NCBI RefSeq assembly: GCF_000013625.1
Contig: NC_009659.1
Location: 2,852,001-2,916,000 of the forward strand
Direction of reading: 5' to 3'
DNA: 64,000 nt
Source: Janthinobacterium sp. Marseille
GTDB lineage: Bacteria; Pseudomonadota; Gammaproteobacteria; Burkholderiales; Burkholderiaceae_D
The notes beneath the pieces are model-generated. The model had not been told where the DNA came from. It ran no database searches and worked only from the letters and a program-made list of their open reading frames with translations. The translations under genes and the position numbers were made by a program. Of this stretch, positions 8,742 to 16,049 are shown one piece after another (the first letter of the stretch is position 1; each line of letters starts with the position of its first letter).

Positions 8742-9167
8742 ATGATGTTGATAAATAAGGACGACAATATTTTTATAGGAAAGAGCAAAGCAGAACTAGA
8801 CGATTTTATTACTAGCAGGAAGTTGCTAGTAGGCTCAGCGATTTCCTTTTTTAATAAAGAAAAGGAAGGAATAGAAAAAGACGGCCATCAATACTGCGAA
8901 CTTAAAGGCCAGACTTCATTACTGATATTTACTCTATACATCTCAATTGATAATGCACTGGAATACAAGGGAGAAGATTTATTCTCAGAGAATAGGTGTC
9001 ATCACCGAAAACTAGCTAGAAAAATGAGAGAGCAACTCGATGAAGTCATAGCTTTGAGCGATCTCAAAAACTATGATTGTTCGTCACCAAAATATTACTC
9101 GTTTGCTGAAGATGTTTATGCCGTTCAAAAAATAGAAAAGAAGAAAAACAAAATAGGGTTTTATTAA
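8742..9167 (+). CDS. Unrecognised 141-residue protein after the relaxase
   Basis: The start at 8742 is chosen because AAGGAG lies 7 bases before it and the frame upstream overlaps the relaxase. The protein is soluble, with a mixed helix pattern and two Cys/His-containing stretches (GHQYCELKG, ENRCHHRKLARKM). No family is recognised. It follows the relaxase by 13 bases and precedes the next gene by one base, so it belongs to the mobilization transcript. Confidence 0.6.
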   Translation: MMLINKDDNIFIGKSKAELDDFITSRKLLVGSAISFFNKEKEGIEKDGHQYCELKGQTSLLIFTLYISIDNALEYKGEDLFSENRCHHRKLARKMREQLDEVIALSDLKNYDCSSPKYYSFAEDVYAVQKIEKKKNKIGFY

Positions 9168-9168
9168 T

Positions 9169-9570
9169 ATGAATCCGAACAAGAGAATCTTAGAACTGCT
9201 GAAGCTACGAGAGACTGAGAAATTAAAACTAATAAATATTCCTGTTTGCGACAATTTTCTAATGTTAAGAGCAGAAATTTTTGCGACCCTATTTTTAATA
9301 AGGTCCGAATTGAATCTGTATAGCAATCAAGAAATTGAAAATGCTAAAACGGCTGACGAGTTAAATAGAAAATATTTCAATGCAGTGATGAAGCGGCCAA
9401 AAGAAGGACAGCTTGAATATGTAGAGGAAGAGGAAGTAAATTTCTTATTCCTGCTCGTTATGCTTATTATTTATTTTTCTGACTCAAAAAATAAGGCTTT
9501 TCTAATGCTAGGTTTAGCTCTTATCGTTGAGCCTACAGAAAAAATAAAACGGTTGCGAAACACCATATAG
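9169..9570 (+). CDS. Unrecognised 133-residue protein with a hydrophobic C-terminal segment
   Basis: The ATG lies one base after the preceding stop, indicating translational coupling. The N-terminal two-thirds are charged and helical. Residues about 92-105 (FLFLLVMLIIYF) and 112-121 (FLMLGLALIV) could form one or two membrane helices. The family is not recognised. It is the last gene of the mobilization cluster; the next 586 bases carry no convincing long ORF. Confidence 0.55.
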   Translation: MNPNKRILELLKLRETEKLKLINIPVCDNFLMLRAEIFATLFLIRSELNLYSNQEIENAKTADELNRKYFNAVMKRPKEGQLEYVEEEEVNFLFLLVMLIIYFSDSKNKAFLMLGLALIVEPTEKIKRLRNTI

Positions 9571-9579
9571 ACGCTCGAT

Positions 9580-9607
9580 TTGACATCTGCTTAAAATTTC
9601 TTATAGT
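9580..9607 (+). promoter_or_regulatory. Sigma-70-type promoter facing a noncoding stretch
   Basis: TTGACA (9580-9585) and TATAGT (9602-9607) are separated by 16 bases. This is the best promoter match in the mobile element. The twelve bases TCGATTTGACAT around its -35 recur at 6553-6564 before the mobilization operon. Transcription would start near 9614 and run into the structured region. Confidence 0.65.
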
Positions 9608-9814
9608 AATTATTGAATGTTTTATGCGTCGAATTTTGGCAGTTTTCTTCAGGGACTTGTTTCTGCCATTTATTTCACGATTCGGATATTCCAGCAATAG
9701 CCTGAATAAAGTCTGTAAGCAGAGAGCCCCGTAATCAAACTACTGCAATGGGGTAGCCAGTCATCAGGAAAGTTTGCAACCTCAACTAAAATTTTATAGA
9801 GGTAAGTGGTCAGA

Positions 9815-9940
9815 ATGGATAAATTGGAAAACCACGGGGAAGACAATCAGCAGACCCTCCAATTGTATTTTGAGGAATACGAACTGCAAAGTAGAGAAAC
9901 CTTAAATTATCTCTACTCGTTTTATGTGGTCAGCTTTTGA
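9815..9940 (+). CDS. Possible 41-residue small protein within the structured region
   Basis: ATG at 9815 opens a frame starting MDKLENHGEDNQQ and ending YVVSF before TGA at 9938-9940. AGAGGTAAG lies about 11 bases before the ATG, a poor but possible ribosome site. The composition (acidic, Tyr/Leu-rich) resembles protein more than random AT-rich sequence. However, two perfect hairpins cover its end, which favours an RNA role. It is listed as an alternative reading of the same DNA. Confidence 0.25.
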   Translation: MDKLENHGEDNQQTLQLYFEEYELQSRETLNYLYSFYVVSF

Positions 9941-10075
9941 CATAAACGACAAAGTCAGGACTAAAATTTTTTTAAATTTTGGTTAGGGTAAGACTTTGTC
10001 GAATCCGAGTGGTAGCGAGGAAAGACAAGGTCAAAAACAAGTCCCCCAAATTGTATTTAAAATCTACAACAGCAC
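9830..10075 (+). repeat. Diverged direct duplication inside the structured region
   Basis: Bases from about 9830 to 9885 and from about 10012 to 10075 align. Both contain G-G-A-A-(A)-GACAA, then a C-rich run, then AATTGTATTT, then a C-A/T-G-C-rich end. The best block is CCCTCCAATTGTATTT at 9855-9870 against CCCCCAAATTGTATTT at 10042-10057. It looks like an old tandem duplication of a module of about 60 bases. Confidence 0.45.
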
Positions 10076-10156
10076 ATTAATCAGTATCTAAAAATAAAGA
10101 ACGAATCCGTAGGAAAGTATTTACGAAGTAAATATAAATGGACGGAAAAAATTATT

Positions 10157-10897
10157 TTAATCTTTCAAGCTAATTTTGATCGCTTCGTGTATTTCTGAAG
10201 TTTTCCACTTCATAGCAATACCCGACAAATCTCCAACACTAATAATCTGCGGATCGTGGCCTTGAGTATTAGAGTTAAAGGCCAGCCTATACTCATTCAT
10301 ATAACTAAATTTTTTCTGCTTCTTAAAAATTATTTCGTCATCACTGAAGTGGCCGTTAAATACATCATCATAGTAATCAACAAGCCTTCCTCTAATTCCA
10401 AATTCCGATTTTTCAAATTTTTTTGAAAGTCGTCCTAAGAATTTATCCTTATCAATAACAACTGCATAGGGACCAAATTCCTTTATTCGGTCATCTATTG
10501 CTAAGTCCCTAGCAATATCTTGGAGGAACTGCTCCTTGTCTTCTGTAACAAGAGTCATTGTTTTTTCACTTAGATAAGCTGCGTACATACAGAAAATATG
10601 AAAATGCTTGTGCTTGTCATAAGCGATAGTTATTGGCCCCGCCAACTCATTTATTTTCAACACTTTATTATTTATTGTAATTTCGACAGTCATCCCTTCA
10701 GGTTGCCAAACAGCCCATAATCCCTCCTGCTTATCACCTCGATCATTTTCATTTTCCAGATTTTTAAAATATGAAAGTCTATTGAAGTAGATCTCACCCT
10801 TCATAAAATCGTCTGCAAATTTTTCTTCACTAAAAAATTTAATGAAACACACTATTCCAACTTTCGCCGAAGTAGCAGGATAATCAGTTGCTTCCAT
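10157..10897 (-). CDS. Unrecognised 246-residue protein facing the structured RNA
   Basis: The start at 10897 is chosen because AAAGGGGAGCCT lies directly before the ATG; the longer frame to 10939 lacks this. The protein is soluble and contains EIYFNRLSYFKNLENENDRGDKQEG near residues 35-60, a pattern I associate only loosely with DUF2971-like or abortive-infection proteins of mobile elements. The C-terminus has YMNEYRLAF, also seen in such proteins. The function is unknown. It is convergent with the structured RNA and lies just downstream of the integrase on the same strand, the usual cargo or defence slot of an island. Confidence 0.55.
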   Translation of the reverse strand: MEATDYPATSAKVGIVCFIKFFSEEKFADDFMKGEIYFNRLSYFKNLENENDRGDKQEGLWAVWQPEGMTVEITINNKVLKINELAGPITIAYDKHKHFHIFCMYAAYLSEKTMTLVTEDKEQFLQDIARDLAIDDRIKEFGPYAVVIDKDKFLGRLSKKFEKSEFGIRGRLVDYYDDVFNGHFSDDEIIFKKQKKFSYMNEYRLAFNSNTQGHDPQIISVGDLSGIAMKWKTSEIHEAIKISLKD

Positions 10898-10971
10898 AGG
10901 CTCCCCTTTTTTTAGACCTCGGAAATCTGCATTTCCCAACCTTTAGCCAAATCCATTTTAGTAAAATGGAC

Positions 10972-12171
10972 TTACATATTCGCTATAGAAGTCCAAAGTT
11001 TTATACCTGTTTTATGCGGTCTTAAATTTGCATATCGTCGCAATGTCTTCAAATCCAAATGCCCCGTAATATTAGAAATTTCAATGTCCGAAAGCATAGT
11101 GTTCTCAAAAAAATATGAACACCCTTCGTGTCTTAAATCGTGATCAGTTAAATTTTTAATTTCTGCACTTTTGCAGATCGTTTTTAATCTTGTATAGAAA
11201 TAAGCTGGACCTGACCACATTGAAAAAACAATGTCGTTGGGTTTTATTTTCCAAGGCATTATTTTTTCTTTAATCAATGCATAAAGTTCTGGACGAATAT
11301 TTGCATACCTATCTTTAGCACCCTTTTTATCTGCTATTTTTTGATTTTCTTTAGGAATGAAAATATAGCTTTCTTCTGGATTTTCTTCATTTAAACGAAT
11401 GTCTTTGAATTTAATTAAGAATGTTTCGCCAATCCGAAAAGCTGAATAAATTAGAAAGTGCAATAAAATTTTTGTCTCTTCTACATTTACTCTCAAAGAA
11501 TCACAGGCTTTTAAAAGTTTTTCTAATTCACCCTCTTCCAATCGTCGCTCACGAGGCCTAGACCATGCTGGAGGAGCCTTTACATCATCAAAGGGCTTGC
11601 TATCAAAATGGTAGTCATTGACCTTGCTATGCCACTGAAAAGCCACCCTCAAGTCATAGTAAATTTTTCTAACAGTGCTGGGTGCATACTTTCTTCTTAC
11701 AAGCTCACCTTTTTCATTTTCAATCATTCCACCGTTAAAATTTTTATGTGATTTCTTTTTATTTTTTTGTTCTGGAATATCTTGGGCAAGCTTTGTATCA
11801 ATATATTTTTGAAAAGCTTTAGTTCTGAAATTTTCCAAAGGAAAACCAGTAAGTTCTTTAATCGTTCTTTGTATTCGTTTTTTCTGTAAATCAGGCAGTT
11901 TATTATTTTCAATAAACTCTTGAAGAATGACACCCACATCGGTTTTTTTTAGTTTTGGTGATGTGACGGGCTTACCTTGAATTACATTACTTTCAGCCTC
12001 AATAATGAAAGCTTTAGCTTGTTTTAATTCTGTGAAAGTATCGGAGACATTGACCCCATTTTTTCTAAAACGAGCTTGAAAAGATGGCTTACCATTCTTC
12101 TTGTATCGCTTGCGAACAGTGCCAGATCCTACCTTGATGGTTTCTTCTTTAAGTTCTGTAGTGGTTGCCAT
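10972..12171 (-). CDS. int: Tyrosine site-specific integrase
   Basis: A 399-residue protein using the ATG at 12171; a TTG at 12186 is possible. The N-terminal 75 residues form an arm-binding-like basic domain, residues 75-190 a core-binding domain, and the rest a catalytic domain with R246 (SAFRIGE), H344 and R347 (HDLRHEG), H371 (GH) and nucleophile Y380 (RRYANL). The five catalytic residues are all present, so it should be active. It would recombine the element into and out of the tRNA-Arg gene. It reads toward the inside of the element, with its start 111 bases from the right attachment repeat. Confidence 0.93.
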   Translation of the reverse strand: MATTTELKEETIKVGSGTVRKRYKKNGKPSFQARFRKNGVNVSDTFTELKQAKAFIIEAESNVIQGKPVTSPKLKKTDVGVILQEFIENNKLPDLQKKRIQRTIKELTGFPLENFRTKAFQKYIDTKLAQDIPEQKNKKKSHKNFNGGMIENEKGELVRRKYAPSTVRKIYYDLRVAFQWHSKVNDYHFDSKPFDDVKAPPAWSRPRERRLEEGELEKLLKACDSLRVNVEETKILLHFLIYSAFRIGETFLIKFKDIRLNEENPEESYIFIPKENQKIADKKGAKDRYANIRPELYALIKEKIMPWKIKPNDIVFSMWSGPAYFYTRLKTICKSAEIKNLTDHDLRHEGCSYFFENTMLSDIEISNITGHLDLKTLRRYANLRPHKTGIKLWTSIANM

Positions 12172-12188
12172 AGTATCCCAATGCAAGA

Positions 12189-12211
12189 TTGTCCCAAATT
12201 TGTCCCATTTT
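12189..12211 (+). repeat. Right copy of the perfect 23-bp direct repeat
   Basis: Identical over 23 bases to 4056-4078 and in the same orientation. It lies immediately before the integrase start, where an integrase or directionality-factor site would also allow autoregulation of the integrase gene. Confidence 0.75.
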
Positions 12212-12281
12212 AACGTACTCTATGGAAACACAAGGCTACAACCCGCATGAATACTATGTTTTCTGATTTGGTAACTAGCAA

Positions 12282-12325
12282 CTCCTAAGCGCTAGATACA
12301 GGTTCGATTCCTGTCGGCGGGACCA
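12282..12325 (+). repeat. Right attachment repeat (displaced host tRNA-Arg 3' half)
   Basis: Begins CTCCTAAGCGCTA and ends with an encoded CCA. The acceptor strand CGGCGGG here matches the 5' acceptor strand of the left tRNA better than the left tRNA's own 3' strand. This copy is therefore probably the original host sequence. It lacks D arm and 5' acceptor and is a fragment, not a tRNA gene. Confidence 0.8.
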
Positions 12326-12481
12326 TACCCCTCCTGCATCAACTGCGTCCGTTTTCCCATTCCTGACATTTTGCCAAAGACAAAAAGGCCATAAAGTCTT
12401 GTCGTTCTGCAAAATACCTATCAAGATCAGAAAAACTCCGTTACTCGTCATATCCGCTATTAATCCAATATTGGCTAAAAG

Positions 12482-12862
12482 ATGAAAATATCGCGAACAC
12501 TAGGTCGACGCCAGACACCCGAATTAAAGAATAAGAAAATAGAGATGTATAAACTTGTGTTCGATCTGATGAAGCATCTCACGACACTAAGCTCTGGCTC
12601 GATCTTGATATTGATTACACTGCTGGAAAAGGTCTTTCGTGAATCGCCGCCTACGCTTTATATCCGTTTCTCTTTTGGCGGTTTTTGCATCTCAATTATT
12701 GCGGCCGTTGTTGCGATGATGGTTCTTTCCATGAATGCTGCTGACGGAGCCATTACAGAGGGTGAAAGAACGACATTTGCGGCCGCGGCATCAATTTCTG
12801 CAGTCTCTTTTTCACTTGGGATTATATTTGTTGTATTCGCAGCGCTACCTTCTCTTGGCTAG
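12482..12862 (+). CDS. Small predicted membrane protein
   Basis: A 126-residue protein with a basic N-terminus and about three hydrophobic segments (residues 36-48, 60-82 and 100-124, the last VSFSLGIIFVVFAAL). No family is recognised. It lies just outside the right attachment repeat and has host-like base composition, so it is not counted as part of the mobile element. The downstream gene is convergent. Confidence 0.5.
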   Translation: MKISRTLGRRQTPELKNKKIEMYKLVFDLMKHLTTLSSGSILILITLLEKVFRESPPTLYIRFSFGGFCISIIAAVVAMMVLSMNAADGAITEGERTTFAAAASISAVSFSLGIIFVVFAALPSLG

Positions 12863-12888
12863 CAAAGAGAAATTTTCACCAAATTACG

Positions 12889-13233
12889 TCAACTATTGCT
12901 TCGATCAAAATCAACCAGTAACTCAAGATGAGAAACTCCCTCCCAAGTCAACTGTTTGAAATTCTTGTGATACTGGTCGATGTCGGCCAGTGATTTGATC
13001 GCAATTTCTTCCGCCTTTCTCAAAGACGGCGCACGCATGTAATAGACCAGATAATCAGCATCGTTCTCCACCGAATCAAGAAATACGGACTCAATTACTA
13101 CACCCTCTGCAGCCAAGATATGCATCGCTTCTTCTCTATGCGCCGCGAGGTGTGCTGCCCATTCCCGTACCAGTTTCAGACTATCCGGCTTGAGACGGAT
13201 ACGGGCACAGACAACTTCGTTCATGATCGCCAT
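12889..13233 (-). CDS. DUF6176-like conserved protein
   Basis: A 114-residue protein with CARIRLKPDSLKLVREWAAHL at the N-terminus and YLVYYMRAPSL in the middle, features I associate with the DUF6176 group of small alpha/beta proteins of unknown role. Its ATG shares a base with the TAA of the upstream gene (TAATG), so the two are translationally coupled. That pairing with a flavin-binding-fold protein is the only functional hint. Confidence 0.65.
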   Translation of the reverse strand: MAIMNEVVCARIRLKPDSLKLVREWAAHLAAHREEAMHILAAEGVVIESVFLDSVENDADYLVYYMRAPSLRKAEEIAIKSLADIDQYHKNFKQLTWEGVSHLELLVDFDRSNS

Positions 13234-13862
13234 TAGTAGATGGATGTTCTTAAACGCTGCGGCAACTCCGCATCATATTTGGCCCCATCAATCTCCGACC
13301 CGCTCAAATCCTGCAAGATTGCCCCCAAACTAGGCAAAGCACTGCGCTCTATCTGATGCTCCGCTTTCCACAAACCCGAACGCAAGATCGCGCGTGAGCA
13401 CTGGAAGAAGACAGCTTCCACATCTATCTGCAATACCGTGTGCGGCAATTTGCCATCTATCGCAAAGCGTTCGAGTAAGACAGGATCGTTGTGGATGCTG
13501 GCTCGGCCATTGACCCTTACCGTTTCACCTATGCCGGGAATCAGGAAGATCAGTGCGACACGTGGATCGCTGATGATGTTGCGCAGGCTGTCTATGCGAT
13601 TGTTGCCGCGGCGGTCCGGCAGCAATAAAGTCTTCTCATCCTGTACCTGCACAAAACCGGCCGGATCACCCCGAGGCGATGCGTCCAGGCCATCCGGCCC
13701 GCTGGTCGCCAGCACGGCAAACGGTGCTGCTTCGATGAAGGCCCGGTAGTGCGGATGGATGTAGTTGATCTCCTTGCGTATCGAAGCAGCCATGGGCTTG
13801 CCGTAGATGCGCTCCAACGCCTCGATGTCGGAGATTTGATAAGGTTTGCTTTGTCCGTCCAA
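13233..13862 (-). CDS. Pyridoxamine 5'-phosphate oxidase-fold (FMN-binding split barrel) protein
   Basis: A 209-residue protein with FIEAAPFAVLATSGPDGLDASPRGD near residue 55, RRGNNRIDSLRNI near 95, and VRNGR-type strand VNGRASI near 130. This is the pattern of the MSMEG_1061-type PNPOx family, which binds FMN or F420-like cofactors. The substrate is unknown. It is coupled to the following DUF6176-like gene by a one-base overlap. Confidence 0.8.
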   Translation of the reverse strand: MDGQSKPYQISDIEALERIYGKPMAASIRKEINYIHPHYRAFIEAAPFAVLATSGPDGLDASPRGDPAGFVQVQDEKTLLLPDRRGNNRIDSLRNIISDPRVALIFLIPGIGETVRVNGRASIHNDPVLLERFAIDGKLPHTVLQIDVEAVFFQCSRAILRSGLWKAEHQIERSALPSLGAILQDLSGSEIDGAKYDAELPQRLRTSIY

Positions 13863-13999
13863 GGAAAGGCTCCTGAAGATACCGCCGTAGTAGGAAGAAT
13901 GACTTGAAGCTGCTCACCTGGGCAAGCGAGCCATCAACAGATGATAGCGAAAATCTGCCAACACCGTGATGCCGGGCCGGCAAAACAAATAGTCATAAA

Positions 14000-14060
14000 A
14001 AATGGCAGGTAAAGCACCGCTTAGATAAGTATCTATCTGCCGGCTGCTTTCCTGCCATTT
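14000..14060 (-). terminator. Long hairpin terminator of the encapsulin operon
   Basis: Arms AAATGGCAGG and CCTGCCATTT are extended inward by AAAGCA/TGCTTT and CCG/CGG with single-base bulges, enclosing a small inner stem AGATA/TATCT. Read on the minus strand it ends in six T. It lies 18 bases past the cysteine desulfurase stop. A terminator is the natural reading, though the stem is longer than most. Confidence 0.75.
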
Positions 14061-14078
14061 ACCACCCGGATGGAATGC

Positions 14079-16040
14079 TTAGCCGGACGTCAATTTGCGC
14101 TGCGATGCCAGTCGCGTCACTACAGCGACCAAACGATCAATTTCGTCGAAGGTATTGTAGAAAGCCAGTGACGGCCGCACTGTCGTTTCCACACCGAAGC
14201 GACGCAAGATCGGTTGCGCACAATGGTGGCCGGTACGTACTGCTATGCCTTCATCGTTGAGCGCATGACCGACTTCTTCCGTCGTATAGCCTTGCAATAC
14301 AAATGACATGACGCTGGCTTTATCTGCCGCCGTACCTATCAGGCGGACACCCGGAATCGCTCCCAGTTTTTGCATGCCATAGACCAGCAACTCGTGTTCA
14401 TAGCGTGCGATGTTTTCAATACCTACCTTGTTGACGTAATCGATCGCTGCGCCAAGGCCAACTGCATCCGCGATGTTGCCGGTACCGGCTTCAAACTTGT
14501 TCGGGATAGGCTGGAATACCGTTTTCTCAAACGTTACATCGGCGATCATATTGCCGCCACCCTGCCATGGCGGCATGTCTTCCAGGATTTCACGCTTGCC
14601 CCAGACCACGCCGATACCGGTCGGACCGAATACCTTGTGACCGGAAAAGACGAAAAAGTCTGCACCTATATCCTGCACATCTACCCGCATATGCGAGATC
14701 GATTGCGCACCGTCGACCAGTGCCTTGGCTCCCGCCCTGTGTGCCAACGCGACGATTTCCTTGACCGGCACTACTGTCCCCAAGGCGTTCGAGACTTGCG
14801 TGACGGCGACTATCTTGGTCCTGTCATTCAGCAGTTTCTGGTATTCAGACAGGATGACCTGCCCGCTATCATCGACCGGAATCACGCGCAGCTTCGCGCC
14901 TTTGGCTGCTGCCAGTTGTTGCCATGGCACGATGTTGGCATGGTGTTCGAGATTGCTGACGATGATTTCATCGCCCTCACCCACATGTTGTCCGCCCCAG
15001 CTCTTTGCCACCAGGTTGATCGCTTCCGTCGTACCACGCACGAAGATGACTTCATTCACATCCGGTGCATTGATGAAGTTTTTCACGCGTTGGCGCGCAC
15101 CTTCATATGCATCGGTGGCACGTGCCGCCAGCTCATGCGCGGCACGATGGATGTTTGAATTTTCGTGCTCGTAAAAGTAAGCAATACGGTCTATGACAGA
15201 TTGTGGCTTGTGTGTCGTTGCCGCATTATCAAACCAGACCAGTTGCCGACCGTTGACACGTTCCTGCAGGATAGGAAAATCACGCCGCACCGCATGCACA
15301 TCAAATGCAGGATGACGGCTTTGATCCGCTTGCGGAATACCTGTCGCTTGCGCATCGCCATGCGGATGCGCTTTGGCCGGTGTTACATAACCGTTAGGCA
15401 ATACAACTGAATCGACGAAATAATACTTCGGCTCTGTCGATGGCTGCGGTGCAGACGCAGGCGTTTGCGGTTTCTGTCCAGTCACCGGAGCTGCAAACGG
15501 TTGATGCGCCAGCTGATCCAGGATACTCGCCGTCACCGGACCGGTATCGCGCCCGGTTGCCGAAGCTGGCCCCTGCTGCAAGAAGTAATAAGGCGAAGTG
15601 TTTTCACTTGCAAGCTGAGGCGATGGAGCTGTCGCTTGCGGCACACCAAGTACCGCGCCACCAAGGCGTGGCTCATATGCAGGCAAGGTACTGATCACTG
15701 TATCCGGCACACCGTTGGGTGCGCTCGCATGCGGTAACAAGGCGGGTGCGCGATTGGCCAGTGAAGGCAATTGCGCAGGCGAGGCAGGCAATAAATTACT
15801 ACCGGGGATCTGCCCTTGCGGAATTGGCGTACCCGGTACCGCTGGCCCGAAGCCGGCCGGACTGGCCAGCGGGGAACCCGGCGGCGCCAGATTGACCGGC
15901 GCTTGTATGCCGGGCAAGGATGGCGCGCCCTGATTCGGCAAGGCTGTAAAGAAGGCGCTTGCCATGCGTGCCAGCACGGCCGGATCGATAGGCGCTTCGC
16001 CGCTCGGCGGGACTTGCACAGGATTGAATGCGTTACTCAT
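14079..16040 (-). CDS. Encapsulin cargo cysteine desulfurase (family 2A system)
   Basis: A 653-residue protein. Residues 1-240 are Pro/Ala/Gly-rich and disordered, with short conserved islands MASAFFTALP (26-35), PYYFL (150-154), SILDQLAHQ (172-180) and KYYFVD (205-210). Residues 243-650 are a SufS-type class II cysteine desulfurase with PLP lysine K469 (SGHKVFGP) and catalytic C607 (RTGHHCAQP). In known family 2A encapsulins the disordered part loads the enzyme into the shell, and the enzyme releases sulfur from cysteine, which can accumulate inside. The gene follows the shell gene by 9 bases, confirming the pairing. Confidence 0.93.
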   Translation of the reverse strand: MSNAFNPVQVPPSGEAPIDPAVLARMASAFFTALPNQGAPSLPGIQAPVNLAPPGSPLASPAGFGPAVPGTPIPQGQIPGSNLLPASPAQLPSLANRAPALLPHASAPNGVPDTVISTLPAYEPRLGGAVLGVPQATAPSPQLASENTSPYYFLQQGPASATGRDTGPVTASILDQLAHQPFAAPVTGQKPQTPASAPQPSTEPKYYFVDSVVLPNGYVTPAKAHPHGDAQATGIPQADQSRHPAFDVHAVRRDFPILQERVNGRQLVWFDNAATTHKPQSVIDRIAYFYEHENSNIHRAAHELAARATDAYEGARQRVKNFINAPDVNEVIFVRGTTEAINLVAKSWGGQHVGEGDEIIVSNLEHHANIVPWQQLAAAKGAKLRVIPVDDSGQVILSEYQKLLNDRTKIVAVTQVSNALGTVVPVKEIVALAHRAGAKALVDGAQSISHMRVDVQDIGADFFVFSGHKVFGPTGIGVVWGKREILEDMPPWQGGGNMIADVTFEKTVFQPIPNKFEAGTGNIADAVGLGAAIDYVNKVGIENIARYEHELLVYGMQKLGAIPGVRLIGTAADKASVMSFVLQGYTTEEVGHALNDEGIAVRTGHHCAQPILRRFGVETTVRPSLAFYNTFDEIDRLVAVVTRLASQRKLTSG

Positions 16041-16049
16041 GGTTGCGAC

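Larger units (their letters stand above)
9614..10140 (+). ncRNA. Candidate structured noncoding RNA of the mobile element
   Basis: A promoter leads into a stretch without a long ORF but with several stems. AGTAGAGA/TCTCTACT spans 9890-9917, TTTATGT/ACATAAA spans 9921-9946, and CGACAAAGTC/GACTTTGTCG spans 9947-10001; these three are perfect and nearly abut. Weaker stems are GGCAG/CTGCC, GTGGT/ACCAC and TATTTAC-GAA-GTAAATA (10118-10134). The stems are short and loop lengths modest, so they could form in one transcript. I recognise no known family (not group I or II intron, RNase P, tmRNA or retron). The 3' end is uncertain. A 41-codon ORF inside it may instead be translated. Confidence 0.45.
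3909..12325. mobile_element. Integrative and mobilizable element in tRNA-Arg(CCT)
   Basis: The segment between the two tRNA 3' halves is clearly more AT-rich than either flank and uses AAA/AAT/TTT-rich codons. It carries a tyrosine integrase next to its right end, a ColE1-like relaxase plus accessory protein, and otherwise unrecognised small genes. No conjugation (type IV secretion) genes are present, so it would need a helper and fits an integrative and mobilizable element rather than a self-transferring one. The boundaries are the imperfect tRNA repeats at 3940-3983 and 12282-12325. The unusual point is that the integrase lies at the end opposite the intact tRNA. Confidence 0.85.

Noticed and set aside
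9571..10156. ColE1-type RNA II/RNA I replication origin, prompted by the ColE1-like relaxase
   Set aside because: No antisense promoter or primer-type G/A-rich tract could be seen, and overall sequence shows no ColE1 origin likeness.
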